Origin: an uncultured Porphyromonadaceae bacterium
GTDB taxonomy: Bacteria > Bacteroidota > Bacteroidia > Bacteroidales > Muribaculaceae
Length of the DNA stretch: 20,769 nucleotides
NCBI GenBank assembly: GCA_900549445.1
Contig: UROS01000020.1
Coordinates: forward strand, 1-20,769
Direction: 5' to 3'
Shown here: piece by piece, positions 7,659 through 14,939 of the stretch
Layout of the letters: each line of letters opens with the position of its first letter
Numbering within the stretch: the first letter of the stretch is position 1
Position numbers and translations under genes: made by a program
Notes under the pieces: model-generated
Databases searched by the model: none
Told to the model about the DNA's origin: nothing
The model's input: only the letters and a program-made list of their open reading frames with translations

Positions 7659-7666
7659 TAACTTTG
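7659..7666 (+). promoter_or_regulatory. Bacteroidetes -7 element, TAACTTTG, for the acyltransferase gene
   Basis: TAACTTTG matches TAnnTTTG exactly and lies 25 bases ahead of the ATG at 7692. It shares the 93-bp divergent intergenic region with the AraC promoter. Confidence 0.6.
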
Positions 7667-7691
7667 CAGCCGAAAACCAGACAAAAGAAAT

Positions 7692-8867
7692 ATGGCAACT
7701 GAAGCAATTCCTCTTTCCTCCAAACCGAGATTCGAGATCCTCGACGGACTCCGTGGCGTGGCAGCCATGATAGTAGTGGCGTTCCACCTGTTTGAGACCT
7801 ATTCCGCCGGACCGAGCCACCAGATTCTCAACCACGGCTATCTCGCCGTTGACTTCTTCTTCGTACTCTCCGGTTTCGTGATAGGCTACGCCTACGACGA
7901 CCGCTGGAACCGCATGTCGACATGGGATTTCTTCAAGCGGCGCCTCATCCGTCTGCAGCCGATGGTGATTCTCGGCACATTCATCGGAGCCTTCTGGTTT
8001 TATTTCAGCGCTGCTCCCGCCTTCGGACTGGTTATGCAGACCCCCTGGTGGAAACTACTGCTTATCATGATTCTGGGATGCCTGATGTTTCCGACTCCCC
8101 CCTCGATGGACATTCGCGGCTGGCAGGAGATCAACTCGCTCAACGGCGCGCAGTGGTCGCTGCTCTGGGAGTATATAGCCAATATATTCTACGCCCTCTT
8201 CGTGCGCCGGTTCAACACGGCTGTTCTTGCCATATTCGTCTTCCTTTCGGCGTTCCTCACCATCGACCTCGCCATGAATATTGACGCCACCGGACTTCTT
8301 GCCGTCAGAGAATATGCGAAATACACCGTAATCGGCGGATTCGGCCTGACACCCGACCAGATTTACATCGGCGTATGCCGGTTGCTTTACCCATTCTTCG
8401 GCGGACTGCTTCTCTATCGGCTGAGCAAATGGCGCATAAATCTGAAACGCGGGGCAATGACCTGGTGCTCGCTGGCGGTGGCTGTTACCCTTGTGGTGCC
8501 CCACATAGGAGGCGAGACCCACCCGTGGCTCAACGGTCTTTACTGTGCAGTGGTGATTCTGCTGGTCTATCCCGCCATCGTTGCAGCCGGAGCCGGAAGC
8601 CCGCTCACCGGAAAGAAAACCATCGCAATCTGTAAATTTCTCGGCATGATCTCATATCCGCTCTACATCACCCACTACCCCATGATTTACGTGCAGATGA
8701 ACTGGGCTGCCCAGCATGCCGACGCACCCCTCGGTACCCACATCTGGGTGGCGGTCAGCATCTTCATCGCGTCAATCGCCGTGGCCTACGCCAGTGTGAA
8801 AGTCTACGACCTCCCCATCCGCGCGTGGCTCTCGGAGAAATTCATCTACCGTAAAAAGGAATCATGA
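7692..8867 (+). CDS. Acyltransferase-3 family membrane protein (OafA/YrhL-like)
   Basis: A 391-residue integral membrane protein with about ten hydrophobic segments. It shows the acyltransferase-3 start ILDGLRGVAAMIVVAFHLFE, including the R-x10-H pair (Arg21, His32) associated with acyl transfer, and DFFFVLSGFVIGY (about 54-66). Proteins of this family move O-acyl groups such as acetyl or succinyl onto sugars of lipopolysaccharide, exopolysaccharide, peptidoglycan or antibiotics. The acceptor here cannot be deduced. It is divergently transcribed from an AraC regulator, which may control it. Its stop overlaps as ATGA with the start of a truncated VOC gene, so the two were probably once an operon. 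Confidence 0.88.
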   Translation: MATEAIPLSSKPRFEILDGLRGVAAMIVVAFHLFETYSAGPSHQILNHGYLAVDFFFVLSGFVIGYAYDDRWNRMSTWDFFKRRLIRLQPMVILGTFIGAFWFYFSAAPAFGLVMQTPWWKLLLIMILGCLMFPTPPSMDIRGWQEINSLNGAQWSLLWEYIANIFYALFVRRFNTAVLAIFVFLSAFLTIDLAMNIDATGLLAVREYAKYTVIGGFGLTPDQIYIGVCRLLYPFFGGLLLYRLSKWRINLKRGAMTWCSLAVAVTLVVPHIGGETHPWLNGLYCAVVILLVYPAIVAAGAGSPLTGKKTIAICKFLGMISYPLYITHYPMIYVQMNWAAQHADAPLGTHIWVAVSIFIASIAVAYASVKVYDLPIRAWLSEKFIYRKKES

Positions 8868-8944
8868 ATATAAGCCACATAGCTCTCCGGACCGACAACA
8901 TCGAGTTGCTGAAAGATTTTTACTGCCTTTCCAGCATTATATAA
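8864..8944 (+). pseudogene. Truncated VOC/glyoxalase-superfamily gene, 5' remnant
   Basis: The ATG at 8864 overlaps the acyltransferase stop as ATGA and starts a 26-codon frame. Its first 20 or so residues (MNISHIALRTDNIELLKDFY, then C) match the opening beta-alpha unit of VOC-superfamily proteins, which normally run to about 120-130 residues. The resemblance ends abruptly after FYC, and the frame closes a few codons later in AT-rich DNA. I found no matching 3' portion downstream of the Fic gene. The simplest reading is that the VOC gene was cut when the Fic segment arrived, or deleted afterwards. The assignment rests on one short motif. Confidence 0.55.
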
Positions 8945-8995
8945 AGTAATCATAGTAACGAGATTGCATTCTACGGGCTTGCATATAATTCTTTA

Positions 8996-9082
8996 AATCA
9001 CGACAAAGACAATGAAATCGAGCAATAAATCGCGCCATCTTGTCGCGATTATTTAAGGAATTTTGCTAAATTTGTCGCGATT
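8996..9082. repeat. Repeated operator-like sites upstream of the Fic gene
   Basis: Related elements cluster here. AATCACGACAAA (8996-9007) is, apart from one base, the reverse complement of TTTGTCGCGATT (9071-9082). AATCGCG (9028-9034) and CGCGATT (9044-9050) form a 7-bp inverted repeat with a 9-base spacer. TTGTCGCGATT occurs as a direct repeat at 9040-9050 and 9072-9082, 32 bp apart, about three helical turns. The last copy overlaps the predicted -7 promoter element, which suits a repressor. The Fic protein's N-terminal winged helix is a natural candidate binder (inference). Confidence 0.6.
9067..9074 (+). promoter_or_regulatory. Bacteroidetes -7 element, TAAATTTG, for the Fic gene
   Basis: TAAATTTG matches TAnnTTTG and lies 20 bases ahead of the ATG at 9095. 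It overlaps the last TTTGTCGCGATT element, so a protein bound there would block RNA polymerase. No good -33 element is visible. Confidence 0.55.
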
Positions 9083-9094
9083 GACAATATTGTT

Positions 9095-10129
9095 ATGACC
9101 ACAGAAATCGAAATACTACAATTCTTACACTATAATCCGCTCTCAAAACGGACTGATATCCTACCTTCCTTATCTAAGCCGATAAGCGACAGAACCCTTA
9201 TGCGAATGCTTTCAGATGCAACCGTAAAGGGGCGTATCGAGGTTGTCGGTCGCGGACCCGCTACTCGCTATAAGCTCACTCCACAGGCACATGTAACAAT
9301 GGAACTGAATCTTGACACATATTTCGACAAGGATATAGATGAGCGACGGGTGCAAGAATCATTCAATTTTGAGCTTATCAATGAAATTCTTCCCAAGGTG
9401 GATTTATTCACCGATGAGGAGCTACAACGTCTTGATGAGGCGCAGGCGATATTCCGTAAGCATCTTTCGGAGATGTCCGAGTTAGAATATCGCAAAGAGA
9501 TGGAACGTCTTGGAATTGATTTGTCATGGAAATCTTCGCAAATAGAGGGTAATACTTATTCTTTATTAGAGACAGAAAGATTGCTGAGAGAGAAGCAGAC
9601 AGCAAGCGGAAAGACAAAAGAGGAAGCCGTGATGCTCCTCAACCATAAAGATGCACTCGACTTCATCCTTGATGTTCCCGATTATTTGAAAAATCTGACA
9701 GTTGCACGTATCGAGGAAATTCATGCGTTGCTTACAAAAGAGTTAGGGGTTGAGAGAAACATAAGGCACCGACGTGTCGGCATTACCGGAACAAACTACA
9801 CTCCGCTCGACAATGAATTCCAAATCCGTGAGGCTCTTGAAGATACCGTACGTCTCATCAACGGAAAGAACAATATCTTCGAGAAAGCCCTACTCGCACT
9901 TGTTTTACTCAGCTATATTCAGGCTTTCACCGACGGCAACAAGCGCACCGCCAGAATAGTGAGCAACGGTATCCTCATCGCCAACGGCTACTGCCCCATT
10001 TCATTCCGCACTGTAGATTCGATTGACTACAAAAAGGCCATGCTGATGTTCTATGAACAGAACAATATCTCCGCTTTCAAGCGCATATTCATCGACCAAT
10101 TCCTCTTCGCTGTTAAAACTTACTTTTAG
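9095..10129 (+). CDS. Winged-helix Fic-domain protein with altered catalytic motif (His to Gln)
   Basis: A 344-residue protein with an N-terminal winged-helix region (about 1-66, ending GRGPATRYKLT), a helical linker, and a Fic core (about 140-340). Seen in the core are an inhibitory-helix motif of the (S/T)xxxE(G/N) type, SSQIEG at 147-152, the flap hairpin HRRVGITGTNYTPLDN (225-240), and the Fic loop QAFTDGNKR (276-284). Fic enzymes normally start this loop with a catalytic His (HxFx(D/E)GN(G/K)R) and transfer AMP or other moieties to hydroxyl groups. Here the codon is CAG, Gln276; the rest of the loop is intact. So the protein may be inactive as an AMP transferase, act by altered chemistry, or serve mainly as a DNA-binding regulator. 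Its first two-thirds are AT-richer than the flanking genes, suggesting transfer. No antitoxin gene is adjacent. Confidence 0.85.
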   Translation: MTTEIEILQFLHYNPLSKRTDILPSLSKPISDRTLMRMLSDATVKGRIEVVGRGPATRYKLTPQAHVTMELNLDTYFDKDIDERRVQESFNFELINEILPKVDLFTDEELQRLDEAQAIFRKHLSEMSELEYRKEMERLGIDLSWKSSQIEGNTYSLLETERLLREKQTASGKTKEEAVMLLNHKDALDFILDVPDYLKNLTVARIEEIHALLTKELGVERNIRHRRVGITGTNYTPLDNEFQIREALEDTVRLINGKNNIFEKALLALVLLSYIQAFTDGNKRTARIVSNGILIANGYCPISFRTVDSIDYKKAMLMFYEQNNISAFKRIFIDQFLFAVKTYF

Positions 10130-10532
10130 GCATTTTGTAAGAAACGGTAATCTATTCCTTTTCAGAATTGTTTCAATAATAAAAGCTCAAAATATCTTGG
10201 CAAAGAAAAAATCAAAAAAATAAAAGCAGGGGGCGCCAGCAGCCGGCTCTCGCCATATCGGTTCATGTGCGAAAAGGCAAGAACGCTTCCCATCGGAAGA
10301 TGTTTTGGGATGGAGAATATCACAAAGCATCTGTTTTTTTAAAGACATCCGGCAGCATTGTTTTCCCCTCGCATCTTTGGTTCTTTCGTGTTAAAAACCT
10401 TGTAAAAATTTGCCGCTCGTTTTGGTCGTTTCAGAAATAATGCCGAAATTTGCACTAAACTTATAGCCAACTGTCAATCAGTTTCTTTTTACTAAGGTAA
10501 ATTACAAATTTATAATAAATTACACGCAAATA
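10130..10532. other. Gene-free 403-bp stretch between the Fic and pfp genes
   Basis: I see no credible coding sequence here. The first 100 bp are AT-rich with A-runs, followed by a GC-rich patch (GGCGCC and AGCCGGCT palindromes near 10235-10255). A foldable segment at about 10285-10315 contains CATC-GGAA-GATG, a GNRA-type capped stem, and an alternative CTTCC/GGAAG stem. The last 110 bp hold the probable pfp promoter and leader. No remnant of the truncated VOC gene and no terminal repeats of a mobile element were found. A small RNA or structured leader is possible but unproven. Confidence 0.5.
10421..10452 (+). promoter_or_regulatory. Probable pfp promoter: TTTG, 20-bp spacer, GAAATTTG
   Basis: TTTG at 10421-10424 and GAAATTTG at 10445-10452 are separated by 20 bp, the spacing expected for Bacteroidetes -33/-7 promoters. 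The -7 box differs from TAnnTTTG at the first base only (GA for TA). It predicts a leader of about 75 nt before the pfp ATG. Confidence 0.45.
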
Positions 10533-12185
10533 ATGAAAAAAAGCGCCTTGCAGAAAGCCCGTGCGGCTTATCGTCCGAAACTCCCGATCGTTCTGACCGG
10601 TGCGGTTAAGGCAGTGGAAGGTCAGCCCACACAGTCGGTGGCAGACCAGGATGCAATCAGAAATCTGTTCCCCAACACCTACGGTCTTCCCGAACTCCGC
10701 TTTGAGAAGAACACCAACCCCGGCGCCTCAAAAGCTATCAACGTCGGCGTGATTCTTTCAGGCGGACAGGCTCCCGGCGGTCACAACGTGATTTCGGGTC
10801 TCTTCGACGGCATAAAGAAAGTGAACCGCAACAGCCGCCTCTTCGGCTTCCTCATGGGCCCCGGCGGCCTCGTTGAGCACCGCTACATGGAACTCACTTC
10901 TGAAATCATCGACGAATACCGCAACACCGGCGGTTTCGACATCATCGGCTCGGGCCGTACCAAACTCGAAACAAAGGATCAGTTCGACAAGGGTCTTGAA
11001 ATCCTCAAGGAACTCGACATCAAGGCGCTCGTAATAATCGGCGGCGACGACTCCAACACCAATGCCGCAGTGCTCGCCGAATACTACAAATCGATCAACG
11101 CAGGCGTTCAGGTTATCGGCTGCCCCAAGACAATCGACGGTGACCTCAAGAACGATGTAATCGAGACCTCGTTCGGCTTCGACACCGCCACCAAAGTCTA
11201 CTCCGAGGTTATCGGCAACATACAGCGCGACTGCAACTCTTCGAAAAAATACTGGCACTTCATCAAACTCATGGGCCGCTCGGCATCGCACATCGCCCTC
11301 GAGTGCGCACTCCAGTGCCAGCCCAATATCTGCATAATCTCCGAAGAGGTCGAGGCCAAGAACATGACTCTTCAGCAGGTTGTGAACGACATCGCCGATG
11401 TAGTGGCAAAACGCGCAGCCAACGGCAACAACTTCGGCAGCGTGCTCATTCCCGAAGGTCTCATCGAGTTCATTCCCGCCGTCAAGGCTCTTATCGCCGA
11501 ACTCAACGATATTCTCGCAAAGAACGCCGAGGAGTTCTCCCGCCTCTCCACCGAGGAGGAGCAGCGCCAGTTCGTACTCTCCAATCTCTGCGCAGCAAAT
11601 GCCGAAACTTACGCATCGCTTCCCGCAGGTGTGGCCCGTCAGCTCACTCTCGACCGCGACCCCCACGGCAACGTGCAGGTTTCGCTCATCGAGACAGAAA
11701 AGCTGCTCAGCGCCATGGTTGCAAAGCGTCTTGAAGATATGCGTGCCGAAGGCAAATACAACGGCAAGTTCACCGCCATGCACCACTTCTTCGGTTACGA
11801 AGGCCGCTGCGCCGATCCGTCGAACTTCGACGCCGACTACTGCTACGGCCTCGGCTACAATGCCGCATGCCTCATCAATGCCGGCGTAACCGGATATATG
11901 TCGTCGCTCCGCAACCTCACCAAGCCTTCCGTTCAGTGGATTGCCGGCGGTATACCCATCACCATGATGATGAACATGGAACGCCGCAACGGCGAGATGA
12001 AGCCCGTAATCCAAAAGGCTCTCGTCAAACTCGACGGCGCACCTTTCCAGAAGTTCGCCTCGCAGCGCGACGACTGGTCGTTCAACACCTGCTATACCTA
12101 TCCCGGCCCCATCCAGTACTTCGGTGCTCCCGAGGTATGCGACCAGCCTTCGATGACTCTCAAATACGAGCATCAGGGCAAGTAA
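10533..12185 (+). CDS. pfp: Diphosphate--fructose-6-phosphate 1-phosphotransferase (PPi-PFK, long form)
   Basis: A 550-residue cytoplasmic glycolytic enzyme that phosphorylates fructose 6-phosphate with pyrophosphate, reversibly. Motifs are GVILSGGQAPGGHNVI (72-87), the phosphoryl-donor site GGDDSNTN (170-177) where GGDD indicates PPi rather than ATP use, the catalytic PKTIDGDL (198-205), and MGRSASHIALE (247-257). The length matches the long plant-type PFP common in Bacteroidetes. The ATG at 10533 is preceded by an AT-rich leader and a plausible promoter, and the gene ends at a strong hairpin. Codon use is typical of a highly expressed gene of this genome, with strong C in third positions. 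A long antisense frame across it is a composition artefact. Confidence 0.95.
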   Translation: MKKSALQKARAAYRPKLPIVLTGAVKAVEGQPTQSVADQDAIRNLFPNTYGLPELRFEKNTNPGASKAINVGVILSGGQAPGGHNVISGLFDGIKKVNRNSRLFGFLMGPGGLVEHRYMELTSEIIDEYRNTGGFDIIGSGRTKLETKDQFDKGLEILKELDIKALVIIGGDDSNTNAAVLAEYYKSINAGVQVIGCPKTIDGDLKNDVIETSFGFDTATKVYSEVIGNIQRDCNSSKKYWHFIKLMGRSASHIALECALQCQPNICIISEEVEAKNMTLQQVVNDIADVVAKRAANGNNFGSVLIPEGLIEFIPAVKALIAELNDILAKNAEEFSRLSTEEEQRQFVLSNLCAANAETYASLPAGVARQLTLDRDPHGNVQVSLIETEKLLSAMVAKRLEDMRAEGKYNGKFTAMHHFFGYEGRCADPSNFDADYCYGLGYNAACLINAGVTGYMSSLRNLTKPSVQWIAGGIPITMMMNMERRNGEMKPVIQKALVKLDGAPFQKFASQRDDWSFNTCYTYPGPIQYFGAPEVCDQPSMTLKYEHQGK

Positions 12186-12218
12186 GGTAAAGATATATCA
12201 ACCAACTTCCAGCTTGCA

Positions 12219-12260
12219 TGAATCCCCGTCGGCGGCAATTCCGCCTCCGACGGGGATTCA
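12219..12260. terminator. Strong hairpin terminator between convergent pfp and esterase genes
   Basis: The arm TGAATCCCCGTCGGCGG (12219-12235) pairs with CCGCCTCCGACGGGGATTCA (12241-12260), with a three-base bulge and a 5-base loop. It lies 34 bp after the pfp stop and 24 bp from the esterase stop, so it can serve both directions. Only short T-rich tracts follow. Confidence 0.75.
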
Positions 12261-12283
12261 TTATTCTGATACAATAATAAGGA

Positions 12284-13105
12284 TTATTTCCAGCCGCGTG
12301 TTAAGAAATCGAGAACCGAAGGAAGCGTCTGCTTCCAGTAGTTCCACGAATGATTGCCCTCCGAAGTGCGGAACACGTGGGAGATTCCGCGGTCGGCGAG
12401 AGCACGCGAAAGAGCATTGTTCTCTTCTATAAAAATATCGCTGTCGCCGCAGGTTATTATAATGTCGGTCTTGCCCGGTTCGATACTGTCTGCGAGACTT
12501 ATCACCGAGTGCGCCTTCCAGCGTGCGGGATCGGAGGCATACGGACCGAGACGGCGCGACATCTTCCAACGCTTATGAAAACGCTGCGGAGTAATGTCGA
12601 CTCCCCCGCTCATCGACCCGGTGCGACTCCAGATATCGGGGTGACGGATGGCGAGCCAGAGAGCGCCGTGGCCGCCCATGCTCAGACCGGCGATCGCACG
12701 GTGAGAGGCATCGGCCTCAGTCCGATAGAGGCGGTCAATCTCAGGCACGAGTGTCTCCGTGATGAAACTTTCCATCTGCATCGACTTGTCGACCGGACTG
12801 TCCCAGTACCAGCTGTCGCGTCCGTCGGGACAAACGAAAATAACCCCGTAGGCAGTAGCCAGACTGTCGAGGCTGTTATGAAAGGCGTAATCCGTGTGGT
12901 TTCCCGAATAGCCGTTGAGGAGATATACCACGGGATACCTGGCGGTATCGGAAAGATTCAGATACGATGCGGGAAGCGCCACCGTCACTTTTACCGGGGA
13001 GGGTTTGACCAAATCAGTGGCAATTGCTATTGTATCGGTCTGCCGGATGGCAAAAGCCGCCGTGACGGTGAGTATAAGCAGCAGGAGGCAGGCAAGTCGT
13101 TTCAT
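12284..13105 (-). CDS. Secreted alpha/beta-hydrolase esterase (EstA/FrmB-like, esterase D superfamily)
   Basis: A 273-residue hydrolase with an N-terminal signal peptide (MKRLACLLLLILTVTAAFA), so it is exported to the periplasm or beyond. The fold signature is complete. YPVVYLLNGYSGNHTDY (57-73) forms the oxyanion region, GLSMGGHGAL (140-149) holds the nucleophile Ser142, CGDSDIF contains the likely acid Asp223, and EGNHSWNYW provides His252. Relatives include tributyrin esterase, S-formylglutathione hydrolase and feruloyl or acetyl-xylan esterases. The signal peptide suggests action on carbohydrate esters outside the cytoplasm, but the substrate is a guess. It is monocistronic, with a TAnnTTTG element upstream, and faces pfp across a shared terminator. 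Confidence 0.88.
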   Translation of the reverse strand: MKRLACLLLLILTVTAAFAIRQTDTIAIATDLVKPSPVKVTVALPASYLNLSDTARYPVVYLLNGYSGNHTDYAFHNSLDSLATAYGVIFVCPDGRDSWYWDSPVDKSMQMESFITETLVPEIDRLYRTEADASHRAIAGLSMGGHGALWLAIRHPDIWSRTGSMSGGVDITPQRFHKRWKMSRRLGPYASDPARWKAHSVISLADSIEPGKTDIIITCGDSDIFIEENNALSRALADRGISHVFRTSEGNHSWNYWKQTLPSVLDFLTRGWK

Positions 13106-13126
13106 TTTTTAAGGAGTATTTTCCCG

Positions 13127-13134
13127 CAAAATTA
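13127..13134 (-). promoter_or_regulatory. Bacteroidetes -7 element, TAATTTTG, for the esterase gene
   Basis: On the minus strand this reads TAATTTTG, matching TAnnTTTG, 21 bases ahead of the esterase ATG at 13105. It shares the 98-bp divergent region with the YihY-family gene's promoter. Confidence 0.5.
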
Positions 13135-13177
13135 AAAAAAGGGATGCACAATGAACAGATTTCAGCGTTAAAATTGT

Positions 13178-13185
13178 TACATTTG
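13178..13185 (+). promoter_or_regulatory. Bacteroidetes -7 element, TACATTTG, for the yihY-ridA operon
   Basis: TACATTTG matches TAnnTTTG exactly and lies 18 bases ahead of the ATG at 13204. It supports that ATG over any earlier in-frame start. Confidence 0.6.
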
Positions 13186-13203
13186 CGATAAGAATACGAG
13201 ATT

Positions 13204-14544
13204 ATGGATTTTAAAACGTTTTTCAGCCGGCTCTCAGACCAGACAAAGCACTTGTGGCAGTACTGTTCGGAGGGTGTGTGGGAAGACACTCGGTCGAACT
13301 GGAAAATCAACACGATAAAAACGCTGAACCTCACGGTGAGATCGTTTCTCAACAGTGACCTTCAGAGCAATTCATGCGCCATGACCTACCGCACGCTTCT
13401 TGCGATAGTTCCGGCACTCGCCCTGCTGTTTGCCATCGGAAGAGGATTCGGATTCCAGAATCTTCTGCAGGACGAGCTGTTCAAATACTTCCCGTCGCAG
13501 CATACGGCACTCCAGGCGGCGCTGAATTTCGTGGACTCATACCTTGCCCAGGCCTCGGAAGGAATCTTCGTGGGAGTCGGCATAGTTTTCCTTTTGTGGA
13601 CCCTTATCTCGCTGCTGATGAACGTGGAAGACGCCTTCAACGCCGTATGGGGCGTGACGAGCGGCAGATCTATCTGGCGCAAAATCACCGACTACACCGC
13701 CATCCTCATCATACTTCCCATAATGATGATCTGCTCGGGAGGCATTTCGATTCTGATGTCGAGTACGCTGCAGAAATTTTTCGACCTCGAGTTCCTCACT
13801 CCCGTGCTTACGGTTGTGCTCGACTGCGCGTCGTATCTGTTCTCATGCCTCTTCTTCACGGGCGCCTACATGCTTATCCCCAACACCCGGGTAAAGTTCT
13901 CGAATGCCATCGTGGCCGGATGTCTGGCCGGTATATCGTTTCAGTTCCTGCAGTGGCTCTTCGTGTCGGGTCAGATGTATGTGGCGAAATACAACGCCAT
14001 CTACGGCAGCTTCTCATTCCTCCCTCTGTTGCTGATATGGCTTCAGCTTACCTGGCTCATCACCCTCACCGGCGCGCTCGTATGCAGTTCGGCGCAGAAC
14101 ATCTTCCGTTTCAGCTTTGAGAAACAGATCAAAAGCATATCGCCCGACTACCGCTGCCGCGTCTGTCTGGCGGTAATGACAATAATCGTAAAACGATTCA
14201 ACTCCAACTTGGAACCGGTAACCACCGGCGATATTTCCGAACGCTCAGGCATTCCACCCACTCTCGTTGACAGCGTGATCAGGAAACTCCTAAAAACCGG
14301 CCTGATCGCGAAAATTGCCACCGAAAGCAAAAACCGGCCGTCGCCGCTGGTGCCGACGCATACCCCCGACACCTATACGGTGGCATACGTAATCCTGGCG
14401 CTGCGAAAAAACGGATTCTCAGACTTCATCCCCGGCTTCAGCACGCAGTTCGCTCCGATCGACAGAATTATAGACAACATTAACACCAGACTCGGTGACG
14501 GGGATGGGAACATTCCTCTCACCGAAATCGACATCAAAATTTAA
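13204..14544 (+). CDS. YihY/BrkB-family membrane protein with C-terminal winged-helix domain
   Basis: A 446-residue protein. Residues 45-305 are the YihY (formerly RNase BN/BrkB) region, with about six membrane helices and family patterns SCAMTYRTLLAIVPALALL (57-75), WTLISLLMNVEDAFNAVWG (132-150) and YNAIYGSFSFLPLLLIWLQL (263-282). After the last helix, residues 315-405 look soluble and contain a winged-helix pattern (TTGDISERSGIPPTLVDSVIRKLLKTGLI, about 340-368). The molecular function of YihY proteins is unsettled; the old tRNA-processing label is not supported for this family. The gene has its own promoter element and runs into ridA 3 bp later. Confidence 0.87.
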   Translation: MDFKTFFSRLSDQTKHLWQYCSEGVWEDTRSNWKINTIKTLNLTVRSFLNSDLQSNSCAMTYRTLLAIVPALALLFAIGRGFGFQNLLQDELFKYFPSQHTALQAALNFVDSYLAQASEGIFVGVGIVFLLWTLISLLMNVEDAFNAVWGVTSGRSIWRKITDYTAILIILPIMMICSGGISILMSSTLQKFFDLEFLTPVLTVVLDCASYLFSCLFFTGAYMLIPNTRVKFSNAIVAGCLAGISFQFLQWLFVSGQMYVAKYNAIYGSFSFLPLLLIWLQLTWLITLTGALVCSSAQNIFRFSFEKQIKSISPDYRCRVCLAVMTIIVKRFNSNLEPVTTGDISERSGIPPTLVDSVIRKLLKTGLIAKIATESKNRPSPLVPTHTPDTYTVAYVILALRKNGFSDFIPGFSTQFAPIDRIIDNINTRLGDGDGNIPLTEIDIKI

Positions 14545-14547
14545 AAT

Positions 14548-14922
14548 ATGAAAGATCCTATCGCAACCAAAGCTGCTCCCGCAGCCATCGGCCCCTACAG
14601 TCAGGGTATCAAATGCGGACCCCTCCGCTTTATCTCCGGCCAGATACCTGTAAATCCCGAAACCGGCTCCATTCCGGAAGGTATCAAGGCCCAGACAGCC
14701 CAGTCAATCGCCAACATCAAGGCTATTCTCAAGGAAACCGGCATGACGCTCGGCAACGTTGTGAAAACCACCGTATTCCTTGCCGACATGAGCCTTTTCG
14801 GCGACATGAACGAAGTTTACGGTCAGGAATTCTCCGAACCCTATCCGGCCCGCTCGGCTGTTGCCGTAAAAGAACTTCCAAAGCAGGTGCTTGTTGAAAT
14901 CGAGGTGATCGCCGCCGAATAA
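14548..14922 (+). CDS. ridA: RidA family 2-iminobutanoate/2-iminopropanoate deaminase
   Basis: A 124-residue protein of standard RidA length. RidA hydrolyses reactive enamine/imine intermediates released by PLP enzymes such as threonine dehydratase, protecting other PLP enzymes. Key positions are present: IGPYSQGI (14-21, Tyr17), FISGQIPVNPETG (28-40), and YPARSAVAVKELPK (99-112) with the carboxylate-binding Arg102, followed by Glu117 in the VEIEVIA strand. The ATG lies 3 bp after the YihY stop, so it is read from the same transcript. A strong hairpin begins 18 bp after the stop. Confidence 0.94.
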   Translation: MKDPIATKAAPAAIGPYSQGIKCGPLRFISGQIPVNPETGSIPEGIKAQTAQSIANIKAILKETGMTLGNVVKTTVFLADMSLFGDMNEVYGQEFSEPYPARSAVAVKELPKQVLVEIEVIAAE

Positions 14923-14939
14923 GTTATCAGCTCAGACAC

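Noticed and set aside
8945..10135. Fic gene as half of a toxin-antitoxin pair or part of a complete mobile element
   Set aside because: No small antitoxin gene lies beside it, since the inhibitory helix is internal. No integrase, transposase, terminal inverted repeats or target-site duplication were found.
10220..10345. Possible 3' remnant of the severed VOC gene downstream of the Fic gene
   Set aside because: I translated the GC-rich patch by eye in the most open frame and found no VOC-like strand pattern or conserved metal-site residues.
10758..12173. 471-codon open frame antisense to pfp
   Set aside because: It mirrors a highly codon-biased gene. Its translation is biased in composition (Val, Gly, Glu, Ala) and shows no recognisable domain, promoter or neighbour logic.
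12350..13135. 261-codon plus-strand frame opposite the esterase gene
   Set aside because: The minus-strand product has a signal peptide and a complete Ser-Asp-His triad. The plus-strand translation shows no family pattern.
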